From: Methanocorpusculum parvum
GTDB lineage: Archaea; Halobacteriota; Methanomicrobia; Methanomicrobiales; Methanocorpusculaceae
DNA: 64,000 nucleotides
Assembly (NCBI GenBank): GCA_015063085.1
Contig: SUTD01000004.1
Location: 1-64,000 of the forward strand
Reading direction: 5' to 3'
Positions 52,822 through 60,695 of the stretch are shown here, piece after piece. Both the position numbers and the translations under genes were made by a program. The notes beneath the pieces are model-generated. The model worked only from the letters and a program-made list of their open reading frames with translations. It ran no database searches and had not been told where the DNA came from. Numbering within the stretch: position 1 is the stretch's first letter; each line of letters opens with the position of its first letter.

Positions 52822-53300
52822 TCTTTTCCTTTTTTTGTTTTTGCGCTGAATTTTGGGTGCGCATTGGATTTGGATGTTGTTTTGCGGTTTTTTATATCAG
52901 GTATTTTTGAGATGGGTGACTTTTGCAGATTTTGTGTGTGAATTTGGTTAATAAGAATAAAAAAAGTGTCCCTGGAAAGATTTGTGTGTATATGTGCGGC
53001 ACATTTTTCTCAGTAAGTATTATATTGTTGTAATTCTATATAATAACAACAAGGAAACGCTGTTTTTAAAGAGTTTGGCATTCTTTGGAAAGGTAAACTC
53101 TTTTCCAAAAAATTTATTGTAAATTATTTTCATTTAACATTTGGGTTTGTGTGTATATGCGCATAAAACCAGGCCGGGTTATCTTTTAAAATGTTATTAA
53201 ATTATATAGGGTGTGAATTCGGAGTGTTTTGTGTGTACTTTTTCAGTTGTTCGCACTGTTACTCAGGTGTTTTTGGGTTGTTGAATGTATCTTTTTTTTT
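52822..53300. other. AT-rich, probably non-coding region
   Basis: About 480 bp rich in A and T with scattered TATA-like words and T-tracts. It includes the metG terminator region. The predicted ORF crossing 53191-53658 runs into the GC-patterned repeat words and has no family-like features. I see no gene. Confidence 0.5.
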
Positions 53301-53856
53301 ATCCCACTGCTCCGCACGCCCTTTGGTCGTGCTCAACGGCTCGAGCGCACTCTCGCCCCCCGCCGCGACAGCGTCGCGGGTAGGCGGGTTGTTTAGTTAT
53401 TGTAAGAATCCACTGCTCCGCCTAGCCGCTTCGCTGTCGCGGCGGCTCGAGACGGCGGAGGAGGTCAGGAAGGATTTGGGATTTGGCGTGCGGAATCGTT
53501 CAGGCTACAAAAAACCGCATCACCCCTTTCGCATGCTGTCGCATGCTTCGGGGTTCTGCTTCCGTCCGCTCCTTTGTCCTCGGTCTTCGACCTGCGGACT
53601 TCGGCGCGTCCGTCTTTTTTGCTTGACGCCTTCACTACATATACAAACGGTTGGATAGGGCGGGGCACAGGCAGTCGCACGCCGTTCCGTCGTGCTCATG
53701 GCTTAGTCGCTTCGCTCCCTCGCCTTTCACCCCAAGGAAAATAATGCCGCCGGTCTGCTCATCTTCGATTCGCATCCCGTCAGCAATATCATCCTTGGGC
53801 TGTCACGCCAGCCTCAGAGCCGCCCGGACTGCCCGGGCAGGCTTCGGAGTTATACT
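53301..53856. repeat. GC-patterned repeat-word region (left flank of the GxxExxY island)
   Basis: An abrupt change from AT-rich to GC-rich DNA. Repeated words include CACTGCTCCGC (near 53305 and 53411), CGGCTCGAG (near 53338 and 53450), and the hairpin CCGCGAC-AGC-GTCGCGG. TGGCTTAGTCGCT(T/G)CGCTCCCTCGCC occurs here (near 53699-53723) and inverted at 56165-56190. TGCGGACTTCGGCGC (near 53591) is also shared with the right flank. No coding gene is convincing. Confidence 0.6.
53731..53814 (+). repeat. 84-bp repeat, left copy
   Basis: Identical at 82 of 84 positions to the reverse complement of 55986-56069. The block begins CCCAAGGA and contains TCCTTGGG near its end (53791-53798), so it can form an imperfect hairpin of about 68 nt. 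It lies 42 bp before the GxxExxY start at 53857 and reads through in the same frame. Confidence 0.85.
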
Positions 53857-54228
53857 ATGAAAAGATTAGATGACAACTCGGATTTACTGAAAATCCTTCG
53901 CTGTGCTTTTGAGACATACAACACTTTAAAGTCTGGTTATCTGGAATCGGTGTATGAAGCAGCTCTGGAATACGAGCTTTTGCAGGCGGGCTTTTCTGTT
54001 TCCCGTCAGGTTCGGATTCCTGTTTTCTATAAGGGTGTTGAGTTGAAGAAGGACTTCTATGCAGACATGGTTGTGAATGACTGTATTCTTTTAGAGTTAA
54101 AGGCTGTATCAACGATTACTCAGGCTCACGAAAAACAGCTTCAAAGTTATATGAAGAGTACAGGAATCAAAGAAGGCATGCTGTTAAACTTCGGGCATGT
54201 TAGAAGTTTACAATGGCGTGTGTACTGA
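53857..54228 (+). CDS. GxxExxY protein 1 (PD-(D/E)xK nuclease-like, PDDEXK_3)
   Basis: A 123-aa single-domain protein with the family motif SGYLESVYE (GxxExxY), VRIPVFYKGVEL, YADMVVNDCILLELKAVS (candidate Asp and Glu-x-Lys of a PD-(D/E)xK fold) and a C-terminal MLLNFGHVRSLQWRVY. The family is predicted nuclease-like, with no established biology that I know. It pairs with a diverged inverted copy at 55562-55942. The upstream flank is a repeat. Confidence 0.85.
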   Translation: MKRLDDNSDLLKILRCAFETYNTLKSGYLESVYEAALEYELLQAGFSVSRQVRIPVFYKGVELKKDFYADMVVNDCILLELKAVSTITQAHEKQLQSYMKSTGIKEGMLLNFGHVRSLQWRVY

Positions 54229-54531
54229 GGCGAAAGCCTCAGGACACATGCGTGAGCACGGCTGAAGGCGAGAGACACGAAGTGGCTCAAGCCGTGAGCA
54301 AGACGAGAGCATGCTCGAGTCATAAGCATGACCGCAGGGCATGCGAAGGGCTCGAAGAGACTTGCGAAAGACGTGCGATGAGAGCTTTCTCTCCATGATT
54401 TCATTTCATCTTTGATGTGGGTATTTGCCCATGTTATTTGCGTATTTTTCAAATTATTGCACAAATTAATGGAGATTCTATTAAGAATAAACCGAAATGT
54501 TTTTTTTTTTTCCTACATCACATATACTCGC
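54226..54531. repeat. Hairpin-rich region between GxxExxY 1 and the lipoprotein
   Basis: TGAGGC-GAAA-GCCTCA at 54226-54241 overlaps the gene's stop codon. CACGGCT at 54257-54263 pairs with AGCCGTG at 54290-54296, and GAGCATGCTC is a palindrome near 54308. Many short self-complementary words occur in tandem up to about 54390; the rest is AT-rich with a T11 run near 54500-54511 before the lipoprotein gene. No ORF here is credible. Confidence 0.6.
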
Positions 54532-55524
54532 ATGAAGAAATTCATTATCGCTGTAGGGCTTCTTCTCGTCGCAGCAGTATTTATGAGCGGCTGTGTAACC
54601 GAGGCAGAAGACCCGATTGTTGGAATCTGGCATAACGGTGAAGCAGACGTCCTTGACGAATCTGCCGGAGATGCAGACCCATTTGATTCCAGAATCTTTG
54701 TATTCAATGCTGACAAGACTGGATTTTCTCTGTTCCAGTTTGACGGTGAGCCTGTCTCAGGAAAACTTGACTTTACATGGAAGAATGAAGGTGACGGAAA
54801 GTACGTCATCAACTACCCAAGCACAAACGGCGGTGACTTCCCGGCAACAAATGAACTCGTGTTAGCAGGCGATGTATTATCCGTTACTTCTGAACCAACC
54901 AAGTTCGAGCTCCACAGAGAATCTGCCGCAGAGTACCTTGTCGGTCTCTGGGCATCTGATTTATCCGCCTATGACGGACCGGAAAATACTGTCTGCCTTT
55001 CCTACATTTCTAAAGACGGTACTGGAAACATTATTGTCTACGGCTCGGATGTCATGGGAATCGATGACGTCTACACCACTAAATTCACCTGGGAAGAAAA
55101 AGACGGTGTAATGTACATTGTTGAAGAAGACGGCGAAAAGTTTACACTCACTCTGAAAAACGGTGCACTCTACGAAGGCAGTGAAGAAGCATTCCACAAG
55201 TACACTGTCGAAGACCGCTTACTTGGTCTCTGGATGTCTGACGAGCCAAGCAAAGAAGCAGAAGGCACTTTCGACATCGTAATCCTCTTAAGACCAGACG
55301 GCTCTGGTGTTGAAATCTGGACTCTCCCAGGCTCTCATGTTGCATCTGCAAAGTACTACTTTGACTGGAAGATGACTGGTCCGATTACCTACCAGGCAGT
55401 CTATGATGACGGAGAGGTTTGGGACTTTTCCGCTGCCAACCTCGGTCTCACTGACGGTGGAGTTACCTACAGCAAAGTAGGATACGACGTCTTAGCTGAG
55501 TATGCACAGAAAGTAACTGCATAA
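54532..55524 (+). CDS. Putative lipoprotein with three tandem repeats
   Basis: A 330-aa protein. A lipobox-like LLLVAAVFMSGC follows a short basic N-terminus (MKKFIIAVG), so the mature protein starts at Cys21. Three repeats of about 90-110 aa follow: DPIVGIWHNGE (near 27), EYLVGLWASDLS (near 134) and DRLLGLWMSDEPS (near 225). Each has a GxW start, a DGxG turn and a FxW segment. It lies between two inverted GxxExxY genes. The function is unknown, but a cell-surface role is likely. Confidence 0.8.
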   Translation: MKKFIIAVGLLLVAAVFMSGCVTEAEDPIVGIWHNGEADVLDESAGDADPFDSRIFVFNADKTGFSLFQFDGEPVSGKLDFTWKNEGDGKYVINYPSTNGGDFPATNELVLAGDVLSVTSEPTKFELHRESAAEYLVGLWASDLSAYDGPENTVCLSYISKDGTGNIIVYGSDVMGIDDVYTTKFTWEEKDGVMYIVEEDGEKFTLTLKNGALYEGSEEAFHKYTVEDRLLGLWMSDEPSKEAEGTFDIVILLRPDGSGVEIWTLPGSHVASAKYYFDWKMTGPITYQAVYDDGEVWDFSAANLGLTDGGVTYSKVGYDVLAEYAQKVTA

Positions 55525-55561
55525 CCCAAATCCCTTTTTTTACCCCTTTACAGCAAAAAAA

Positions 55562-55942
55562 TCATGGAGAGTTAATCACTCTCCACTCAAGCCTCCTCAT
55601 GTTTCCAAAGTTCACTAAAAGCCCATCAGACATCCCTGTCGATTTCAGATAACTCTCAACCTGCCGCTCGTGAATCTTCGCGAGGCTTGAAACCGCTTTT
55701 AACTCAATCAGCAGTGAATCATTTATCACCAAATCAGCAACAAAATTAGCATCGAGCAGAACGCCCTTGTAGTGCACAGGAATCCTGACCTGACGCTTCA
55801 CTGAAAAGCCTGCTTCCTCTAATTCCATCTGAAATGCCTTCTCATACACCGATTCAAGGTAACCCGGCTTTAGGCTGTTGTAAACCTTAAGAGCGCATCC
55901 GACAATTCTGTACATATCTGAGTTTGTATCTAATTTGTTCAT
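55562..55942 (-). CDS. GxxExxY protein 2 (PD-(D/E)xK nuclease-like)
   Basis: A 126-aa paralog of GxxExxY 1, roughly half identical in sequence. It has PGYLESVYE, VRIPVHYKGVLL, VADLVINDSLLIELKAVS and LLVNFGNMRRLEWRV. The GxxExxY motif and the Asp/Glu-x-Lys positions are retained. It is in the opposite orientation to copy 1, with the 84-bp repeat upstream. Confidence 0.85.
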   Translation of the reverse strand: MNKLDTNSDMYRIVGCALKVYNSLKPGYLESVYEKAFQMELEEAGFSVKRQVRIPVHYKGVLLDANFVADLVINDSLLIELKAVSSLAKIHERQVESYLKSTGMSDGLLVNFGNMRRLEWRVINSP

Positions 55943-55985
55943 AATTTATCACCAAAGCCAACCGGGAAACCAGGCGGGCTTACAA

Positions 55986-56069
55986 AGGCTGGCATGACAG
56001 CCCAAGGATGATATTGCTGACGGGATGCGAATCGAAGATGAGCAGACCGGCGGCATTATCTTCCTTGGG
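55986..56069 (-). repeat. 84-bp repeat, right (inverted) copy
   Basis: Differs from the left copy at two positions only (A to G, and C to T, in the left-copy orientation). The frame downstream ends in TAA here, whereas the left copy runs on into the GxxExxY frame. The right copy also forms the CCCAAGGA/TCCTTGGG stem, extended by GATA/TATC past an A-A mismatch. Confidence 0.85.
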
Positions 56070-56341
56070 ATGAAATGCCTGTGCCCCGCCCCTCCCCTGT
56101 ATATTAAGGAGGGCGTAAGCGAAAAGGCGAGTGCGCCGAAGTCCGCAGGAATCGAGCTGTGATTGGCGAGGGAGCGCAGCGACTAAGCCAATAGCATGGC
56201 GATTAGACATGCGTTAGCAGCGAGATTTCGAGGACAAAGGAGCAGTCGTATTTTCGTAGCCCGACGCACAAACAGCAAAAGAGCATCTACCCAATAAAAC
56301 CAAATCTGACAAAAGCATCCCAACCATCCATCCCCGATTGC

Positions 56342-56384
56342 CCCGCCGAAATAGGGCGACGCGATTAGCAGTCGCCCCGGCGGG
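56342..56384 (+). other. Two-step GC-rich hairpin
   Basis: CCCGCCG (56342-56348), a 5-nt bulge, GGGCGAC (56354-56360), a 10-nt loop, GTCGCCC (56371-56377), CGGCGGG (56378-56384): both 7-bp stems pair perfectly. It lies downstream of the helicase gene, which ends at 56489 on the minus strand, and could help end that transcript or be part of the repeat island. Confidence 0.6.
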
Positions 56385-56488
56385 TACGCTAAACAAAACC
56401 AAACACCAAATCATGCCCCTGCCGCGCTGCATTCCCACTTATCCCAAACGCATAAACCAAACACACCCGTACCAAAACCCGCACCCAT

Positions 56489-58660
56489 TCACTTCATCTC
56501 CTTCACCAGATATGAAAGAAGTGCAGCCGTTCCTGCCTTATCCAGCATCTGATTATTATTTCCGCACTTCGGCGAGTGAATACACGACGGACAGCCTGAC
56601 ACGCAGGAACACCCGGAAACAATTCTGTAAGCAAGTTCGGCAATCTTTGGGAACAGTTCTGCCGCCTTCTCTGCCAAACCAATACCGCCCGCAACCCCGT
56701 CATAGATAAACACCGCAGGGCCTCCGACATCTGCATGGAATGGACTGGAAACCCCGCCTATGTCTGCCCGGTCGGAGAGGACATACAAAGGCATCGCTGC
56801 AATTAACGCGTGCTCTGTACCATGCAGAGCACCGCCCAGATTTTCTGCTGTCAGCGGAGCGTCATCATCTACGGTAATCCAGCAGGCTTTTGTCTGGAAA
56901 GATCGCGGCTCAACAGTAAGCTCCTCTGTTGTTACCACCCGGTCATATTCGAGAACCGAGTACCCGTAGATTTGTGTGGAAACAGAAACATCACCGAAAT
57001 GCACTGATATGTTTCCGTGACGTACCGTTTTTTCCTTCTTGTTGATGGTGATATTCGTCTCAGAAATCGGGCGCGTATGATAGTTATCCGATGTCTTTCT
57101 AACGCGGATTACTGATATCTCCGGCTCAATCTTTTCTACCCGGTATCGTTCTCCCTGATGGAAAATGACAGCGCCTAAATACGCCTCGCGGTACGCCTGC
57201 CCGTCATCCATTGTCTCAAGGGTTGAGTTCCCGAAAACAACAGCCCAGGTTTTTCCAATGTTTCCAAAGATGGTGTGCTCCATCACCGGATTTCCAATGC
57301 CCGAGTAAACAAAACCCCGTGCCGTACTCGTTACGAGTTTTCTCTCCTTTAAGTCGGTAATAATCTCGTCTGCCGCTTCTCCAAAATACTTTCTGTCGCG
57401 CTCTGCTTTGTAGGGAAGCTCTGCTGCCGCACAGAGCAGATGGGATTCTAAAAGATACGGGTTTTCGATTCCAAGGATTGCCTCTTCAGGTTTTGCGGAG
57501 AAGAATGCATCAGGATTGTTTGCATAGTACTGGTCGATAGGATTTTGTCCCGCAACAAAAGTAACAGTCGCCTCCTGTCCTTTTCGTCCGGCGCGTCCTG
57601 CCTGCTGAAATACCGAAATCATTGAGCCCGGATATCCGCTGATAACAACAGAATCCAGGTTTCCGATATCAATTCCAACCTCAAGAGCGTTGGTGCTTAC
57701 AACTCCCGACACTTTGCCCTGCTTTAAGTTCGATTCGATGCGCTTTCGCTCTTCAGGTCTGTATCCTCCCCGGTATGAGGAAATTTGTTCCTTTGAATTC
57801 TCCTCTAAGCAGCGAAGAGCAGTAAGCTCTGCGCCGGTTCGCGACTTCGTAAAGCAGATGGTCTGTTTCCCGTCGCGGATACTCTCCTGCATAATCTCTG
57901 CGGCTGCAGCTGACGCGCTCTTCCCGGGATTCTTATAGATACGAAATGTCCGCTTTGCGCGCGGCGCGCCGTCTGAGGCAATTTCCTGTGCGGGAAGGCC
58001 GGTCAAGGTCTCGGCAAAGCGTTTTGCGTTTCCAAGCGTTGCAGATGATAAAATAAACTGCGGATAGCTGTCATAATAATTACAGATTCTGCGCAGCCGT
58101 CTTATCAGAAGGGCTGTGTTTGAGCCAAACACTCCGCGGTATTTGTGTGCTTCATCAATCACGACAAACGAAAGATTCGCAAAGAAATCTCCCCACTTAG
58201 CCCGCCACGGCAGGATGTGGTGGAGCTCGTACATGTTTGTCAGGATAATCCGTGAACGTGCGCGAATCTTTGCCCGCGCTTCCTGCTTTGTATCTCCGTC
58301 ATATATTGCAGGTTTGGTTTTTGCATTCAGAATCTCATCCATCTCCTGAATAGTCAAAAGCTGGTCGCGGGTAAGTGCCTTTGTCGGATAGATGAATAGA
58401 GCCGTGGCGTCTGGAATCTCCAGGAGTTTTGCAAATACCGGAAGAAGGCAGGAGAGGGTTTTTCCGGAAGCCGTCGGTGTTGTCAGGATAATATTTTCTC
58501 CGCGGCGGACTGCATCGTATGCTTCTGCCTGATGAGTATAGGTTCTGATATTTTTCTGCTTCAGGTATGCCACAAGTGTTTCCGGCACCAGCTCAGCGGG
58601 ATTTTGAAAGACTGCTGTTTTTGCATCTTCCGTTTTTTCGAAGAGGAGGATATCATCCAT
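56489..58660 (-). CDS. DEAD/DEAH-box helicase, MrfA (YprA)-like
   Basis: A 723-aa SF2 helicase with TPTASGKT (motif I), DEAH (motif II), SATLGNAKR (motif III) and RAGRKGQ (motif VI). The C-terminal part carries a DUF1998-like Cys cluster: SGCSCVSGCPSCIHSPKC, as in the MrfA family that removes mitomycin adducts in Bacillus. The ATG at 58660 has GGAG 8 bp upstream, and it overlaps the stop of the exonuclease gene. A role in DNA repair is inferred. Confidence 0.88.
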   Translation of the reverse strand: MDDILLFEKTEDAKTAVFQNPAELVPETLVAYLKQKNIRTYTHQAEAYDAVRRGENIILTTPTASGKTLSCLLPVFAKLLEIPDATALFIYPTKALTRDQLLTIQEMDEILNAKTKPAIYDGDTKQEARAKIRARSRIILTNMYELHHILPWRAKWGDFFANLSFVVIDEAHKYRGVFGSNTALLIRRLRRICNYYDSYPQFILSSATLGNAKRFAETLTGLPAQEIASDGAPRAKRTFRIYKNPGKSASAAAAEIMQESIRDGKQTICFTKSRTGAELTALRCLEENSKEQISSYRGGYRPEERKRIESNLKQGKVSGVVSTNALEVGIDIGNLDSVVISGYPGSMISVFQQAGRAGRKGQEATVTFVAGQNPIDQYYANNPDAFFSAKPEEAILGIENPYLLESHLLCAAAELPYKAERDRKYFGEAADEIITDLKERKLVTSTARGFVYSGIGNPVMEHTIFGNIGKTWAVVFGNSTLETMDDGQAYREAYLGAVIFHQGERYRVEKIEPEISVIRVRKTSDNYHTRPISETNITINKKEKTVRHGNISVHFGDVSVSTQIYGYSVLEYDRVVTTEELTVEPRSFQTKACWITVDDDAPLTAENLGGALHGTEHALIAAMPLYVLSDRADIGGVSSPFHADVGGPAVFIYDGVAGGIGLAEKAAELFPKIAELAYRIVSGCSCVSGCPSCIHSPKCGNNNQMLDKAGTAALLSYLVKEMK

Positions 58661-59588
58661 ACAAAAGCTCCGTTTCATAGTTCAAAAGGCATGTGAGGTT
58701 TGCCACATCAAGGGTGTTGTGCTCAACAACCGGCCGTAAGATTTCGAGGTTTTTTGACCGCAGATAGTTCTGATAATACGCCGGAACCAGATAGCCTGGA
58801 ACATCCTCCACGCGGGAAAATGTCGGGATGTATGCCTCTACGGTTTCTAAGCGGCAGTCGGGAAACTCGTGCCGGAACAGTCTGCGGGTTGGATGCAGAA
58901 GATCGATGTGTACTCCAAACCGTACTTCCCGTTCTCCGTAATATGCGAGACGGTTGTTCAGATACGGGATGTCAAAGCATCTTCCGTTGTAGGAGATAAC
59001 TGCCGAGTGCTTTTTGAAATGTTCTCTGGTAAGCATCAAAGCCGGCAGTTCTTCTTCGATATCGCGCAGGAGATACTGGGTTACTTTGACCGAATCCGCT
59101 TCAATCTCACCAATTCCGAAGAGAATTATCGGGGAATGCGCCATTCCGAGTGTTTCTATATCGAAGTAGAGGTGACTGTTCTCATCTCCCATGAGACCTA
59201 AGAGCAGCGGCTCAGAGTTTCGTCTCAGCTCAGCATAGAGGCTGAGGATTTCTTTGACAGTTCCGTTTTCGAGGATGTCTGAAACATCTTCTGCAGCATT
59301 CCGGAACCGGGTTCTTTTGAGATCATGAACCGTTTGTATCCCGTTTCGTTTCAGCTCTGCCTCCCGGATTTTTCCGATTCCGGCAATGAGGGTTAAATCC
59401 TCTGCAAGACGCAGACGTACCATCTCCTCGTCAACTCCATGACGCGGCATGAGGGGAAAGACTGTCTCCTTTTTCAGACATGTGCCGTCTGCGGTCACCG
59501 CTTCTTCTCCGAAGGAGAATCTCTCAGTGGTTTTTGTATCCTGCATCAGTGATGATGCTGTGACAAATCCGGGATATGCCTCGGTCAT
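58653..59588 (-). CDS. RNase H-fold exonuclease, MrfB (YprB)-like
   Basis: A 311-aa protein with a helix-hairpin-helix-like segment (LTLIAGIGKIREAELKRNGI near 80-100) and a DEDD-type exonuclease domain: YFDIETLGM (first acidic pair), SYNGRCFDIPYLNNRLAY, and EHNTLDVANL. It matches YprB, the partner of the MrfA helicase. ATG 59588 follows a TGA by one base; the frame stays open upstream to 59705, so the start is uncertain. It is coupled to the helicase by an 8-bp overlap. The repeat module promoter at 59760 drives this operon. Confidence 0.82.
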   Translation of the reverse strand: MTEAYPGFVTASSLMQDTKTTERFSFGEEAVTADGTCLKKETVFPLMPRHGVDEEMVRLRLAEDLTLIAGIGKIREAELKRNGIQTVHDLKRTRFRNAAEDVSDILENGTVKEILSLYAELRRNSEPLLLGLMGDENSHLYFDIETLGMAHSPIILFGIGEIEADSVKVTQYLLRDIEEELPALMLTREHFKKHSAVISYNGRCFDIPYLNNRLAYYGEREVRFGVHIDLLHPTRRLFRHEFPDCRLETVEAYIPTFSRVEDVPGYLVPAYYQNYLRSKNLEILRPVVEHNTLDVANLTCLLNYETELLYG

Positions 59589-59589
59589 T

Positions 59590-59739
59590 TCAGCAGACGA
59601 AATAGTTACTGTCGCGGGACGCAGTGAACTCACTGTTGTCTGATGCAAACCAGCAGAGTTTGGATAACTGGTTCTTTCTCTGGATGATGGTGTATCCGGC
59701 TGCACGTTCTGCGATTGAGGTTAATGCGATACTTGTCAT
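59590..59739 (-). CDS. Possible small leader ORF before the MrfB-like gene
   Basis: A 49-codon ORF beginning MTSIALTSIAERAAGYTI, and ending one base before the ATG at 59588 (TGAAATG). Its ATG lies about 21 bp from the module TATA box, so it would be translated leaderless. It may be a leader peptide, a shifted N-terminal part of MrfB, or spurious. Confidence 0.3.
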   Translation of the reverse strand: MTSIALTSIAERAAGYTIIQRKNQLSKLCWFASDNSEFTASRDSNYFVC

Positions 59740-59759
59740 ACACAAAAATCAGCATGTGA

Positions 59760-59889
59760 GTATATAAACCCCTGACCGCGCGGTGCGAAAGTGCCCCTTC
59801 TCAAAAACATAACGTCGTTAAGATGGAGTTATGCGGGGTTGTTTTCGAAATCAGACTTTTTTGCAGTCGATTTGGGCACTTTCGCGAAA
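59760..59889 (-). repeat. Repeated promoter module, copy 3 (upstream of the MrfB/MrfA genes)
   Basis: The core 59760-59796 is identical to copies 1 and 2 over 37 bp. It contains TATA (read on the minus strand) at 59760-59768, ACCGCGCGGT at 59775-59784 and GCGAAAGTGC at 59785-59794. The inverted partner GCACTTTCGC is at 59876-59885. The interior is 79 bp, exactly as in copy 2, but of different sequence, with possible hairpins (CATAAC/GTTATG; AAATC-GACT/AGTC-GATTT). Confidence 0.78.
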
Positions 59890-59966
59890 TCAATAAAATC
59901 CCGGAATTTTCCGTCTCAAATACACACATTTACAATACTGTACAACCAACTAATATCTGAATTTTC

Positions 59967-60695
59967 ATGCTAGAGATAAATAACCTCCATGTTGAAGTAG
60001 GAGGACGGGAAGTTCTGCATGGTGTATCCCTCACTATTCAGGACGGACAGACCCATGTTCTTCTTGGACCAAACGGTTCTGGAAAGACAACTCTGCTTCG
60101 CACAATAATGGGCTTTGGCTCTTCCAAGGTAACCGAAGGTTCGATTATCTTCAACGGCGTTGACGTGACCTATAAACCGGTTCACGAGCGCGCAAGACTT
60201 GGAATGGGTATCATGTTCCAGCGTCCGCCGACAATCTCCGGACTGAAACTGGGAAAATTCATCAACGCAACAACCAATATCGGAACCGAGGAAATCCCGG
60301 CTCTTGCAGAAAAACTGCACATGACCAAATTCCTTGAGCGTGATGTCAACGCAGGATTCTCCGGCGGAGAAATCAAGAGAAGCGAAATTTTACAGCTCAC
60401 CGTTCAGAACCCGAGCTTTGTCATGCTTGACGAGCCGGAAAGCGGTGTTGATGTTGAAAACATGTCTCTTCTTGGAAACGCAGCAGCAGCCCTTCTTGAA
60501 AAGGACATGCACATGAAGACGCGCACCAAGTCCGGTCTGATTATCACGCACACCGGATACATCTTAGACTACATCGAAGCAGATGTAGGCCACGTCTTAA
60601 TCGACGGATACATGCGCTGCAGCGGAAACCCGCGCGAGATTTTAAAGAGCGTAAAAGCATCAGGATATAAGGAGTGTATCGCATGCCAGAAATGA
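59967..60695 (+). CDS. sufC: Fe-S cluster assembly ATPase SufC
   Basis: A 242-aa ABC-type ATPase without membrane partner: GPNGSGKTTLLRTIMGF (Walker A), FQRPPTISGLKLGKF (Q-loop), FSGGEIKRSEILQ (signature), FVMLDEPESGVDVEN (Walker B). The LDEPESGLD-type motif is the SufC signature. With SufD/B below it builds the minimal archaeal SufBC(D) scaffold. Confidence 0.95.
   Translation: MLEINNLHVEVGGREVLHGVSLTIQDGQTHVLLGPNGSGKTTLLRTIMGFGSSKVTEGSIIFNGVDVTYKPVHERARLGMGIMFQRPPTISGLKLGKFINATTNIGTEEIPALAEKLHMTKFLERDVNAGFSGGEIKRSEILQLTVQNPSFVMLDEPESGVDVENMSLLGNAAAALLEKDMHMKTRTKSGLIITHTGYILDYIEADVGHVLIDGYMRCSGNPREILKSVKASGYKECIACQK

Larger units (their letters stand above)
55943..56488. repeat. Right flank of the GxxExxY island, repeats and hairpins
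   Basis: About 546 bp with no convincing gene. It contains the inverted 84-bp copy (55986-56069), shared GC words (TGCGGACTTCGGCGC reverse near 56133-56147; GGCGAGGGAGCGCAGCGACTAAGCCA at 56165-56190), and a long hairpin at 56342-56384. The remainder (56220-56340) is C- and A-rich without obvious structure. Confidence 0.6.

Noticed and set aside
53191-53658. A 155-codon ORF in the island
   Set aside because: It spans AT-rich and GC-patterned DNA with repeats, and its translation has no recognisable domain; the repeat words explain it.
54412-54531. Upstream extension of the lipoprotein frame
   Set aside because: The ATG at 54532 gives a clean signal with lipobox; the upstream part is AT-rich and encodes no plausible start.
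55980-56210. A 76-codon minus-strand ORF over the right repeat
   Set aside because: Part of it is shared with the left copy in frame, but the remainder follows the repeat words; evidence for a gene is too weak.
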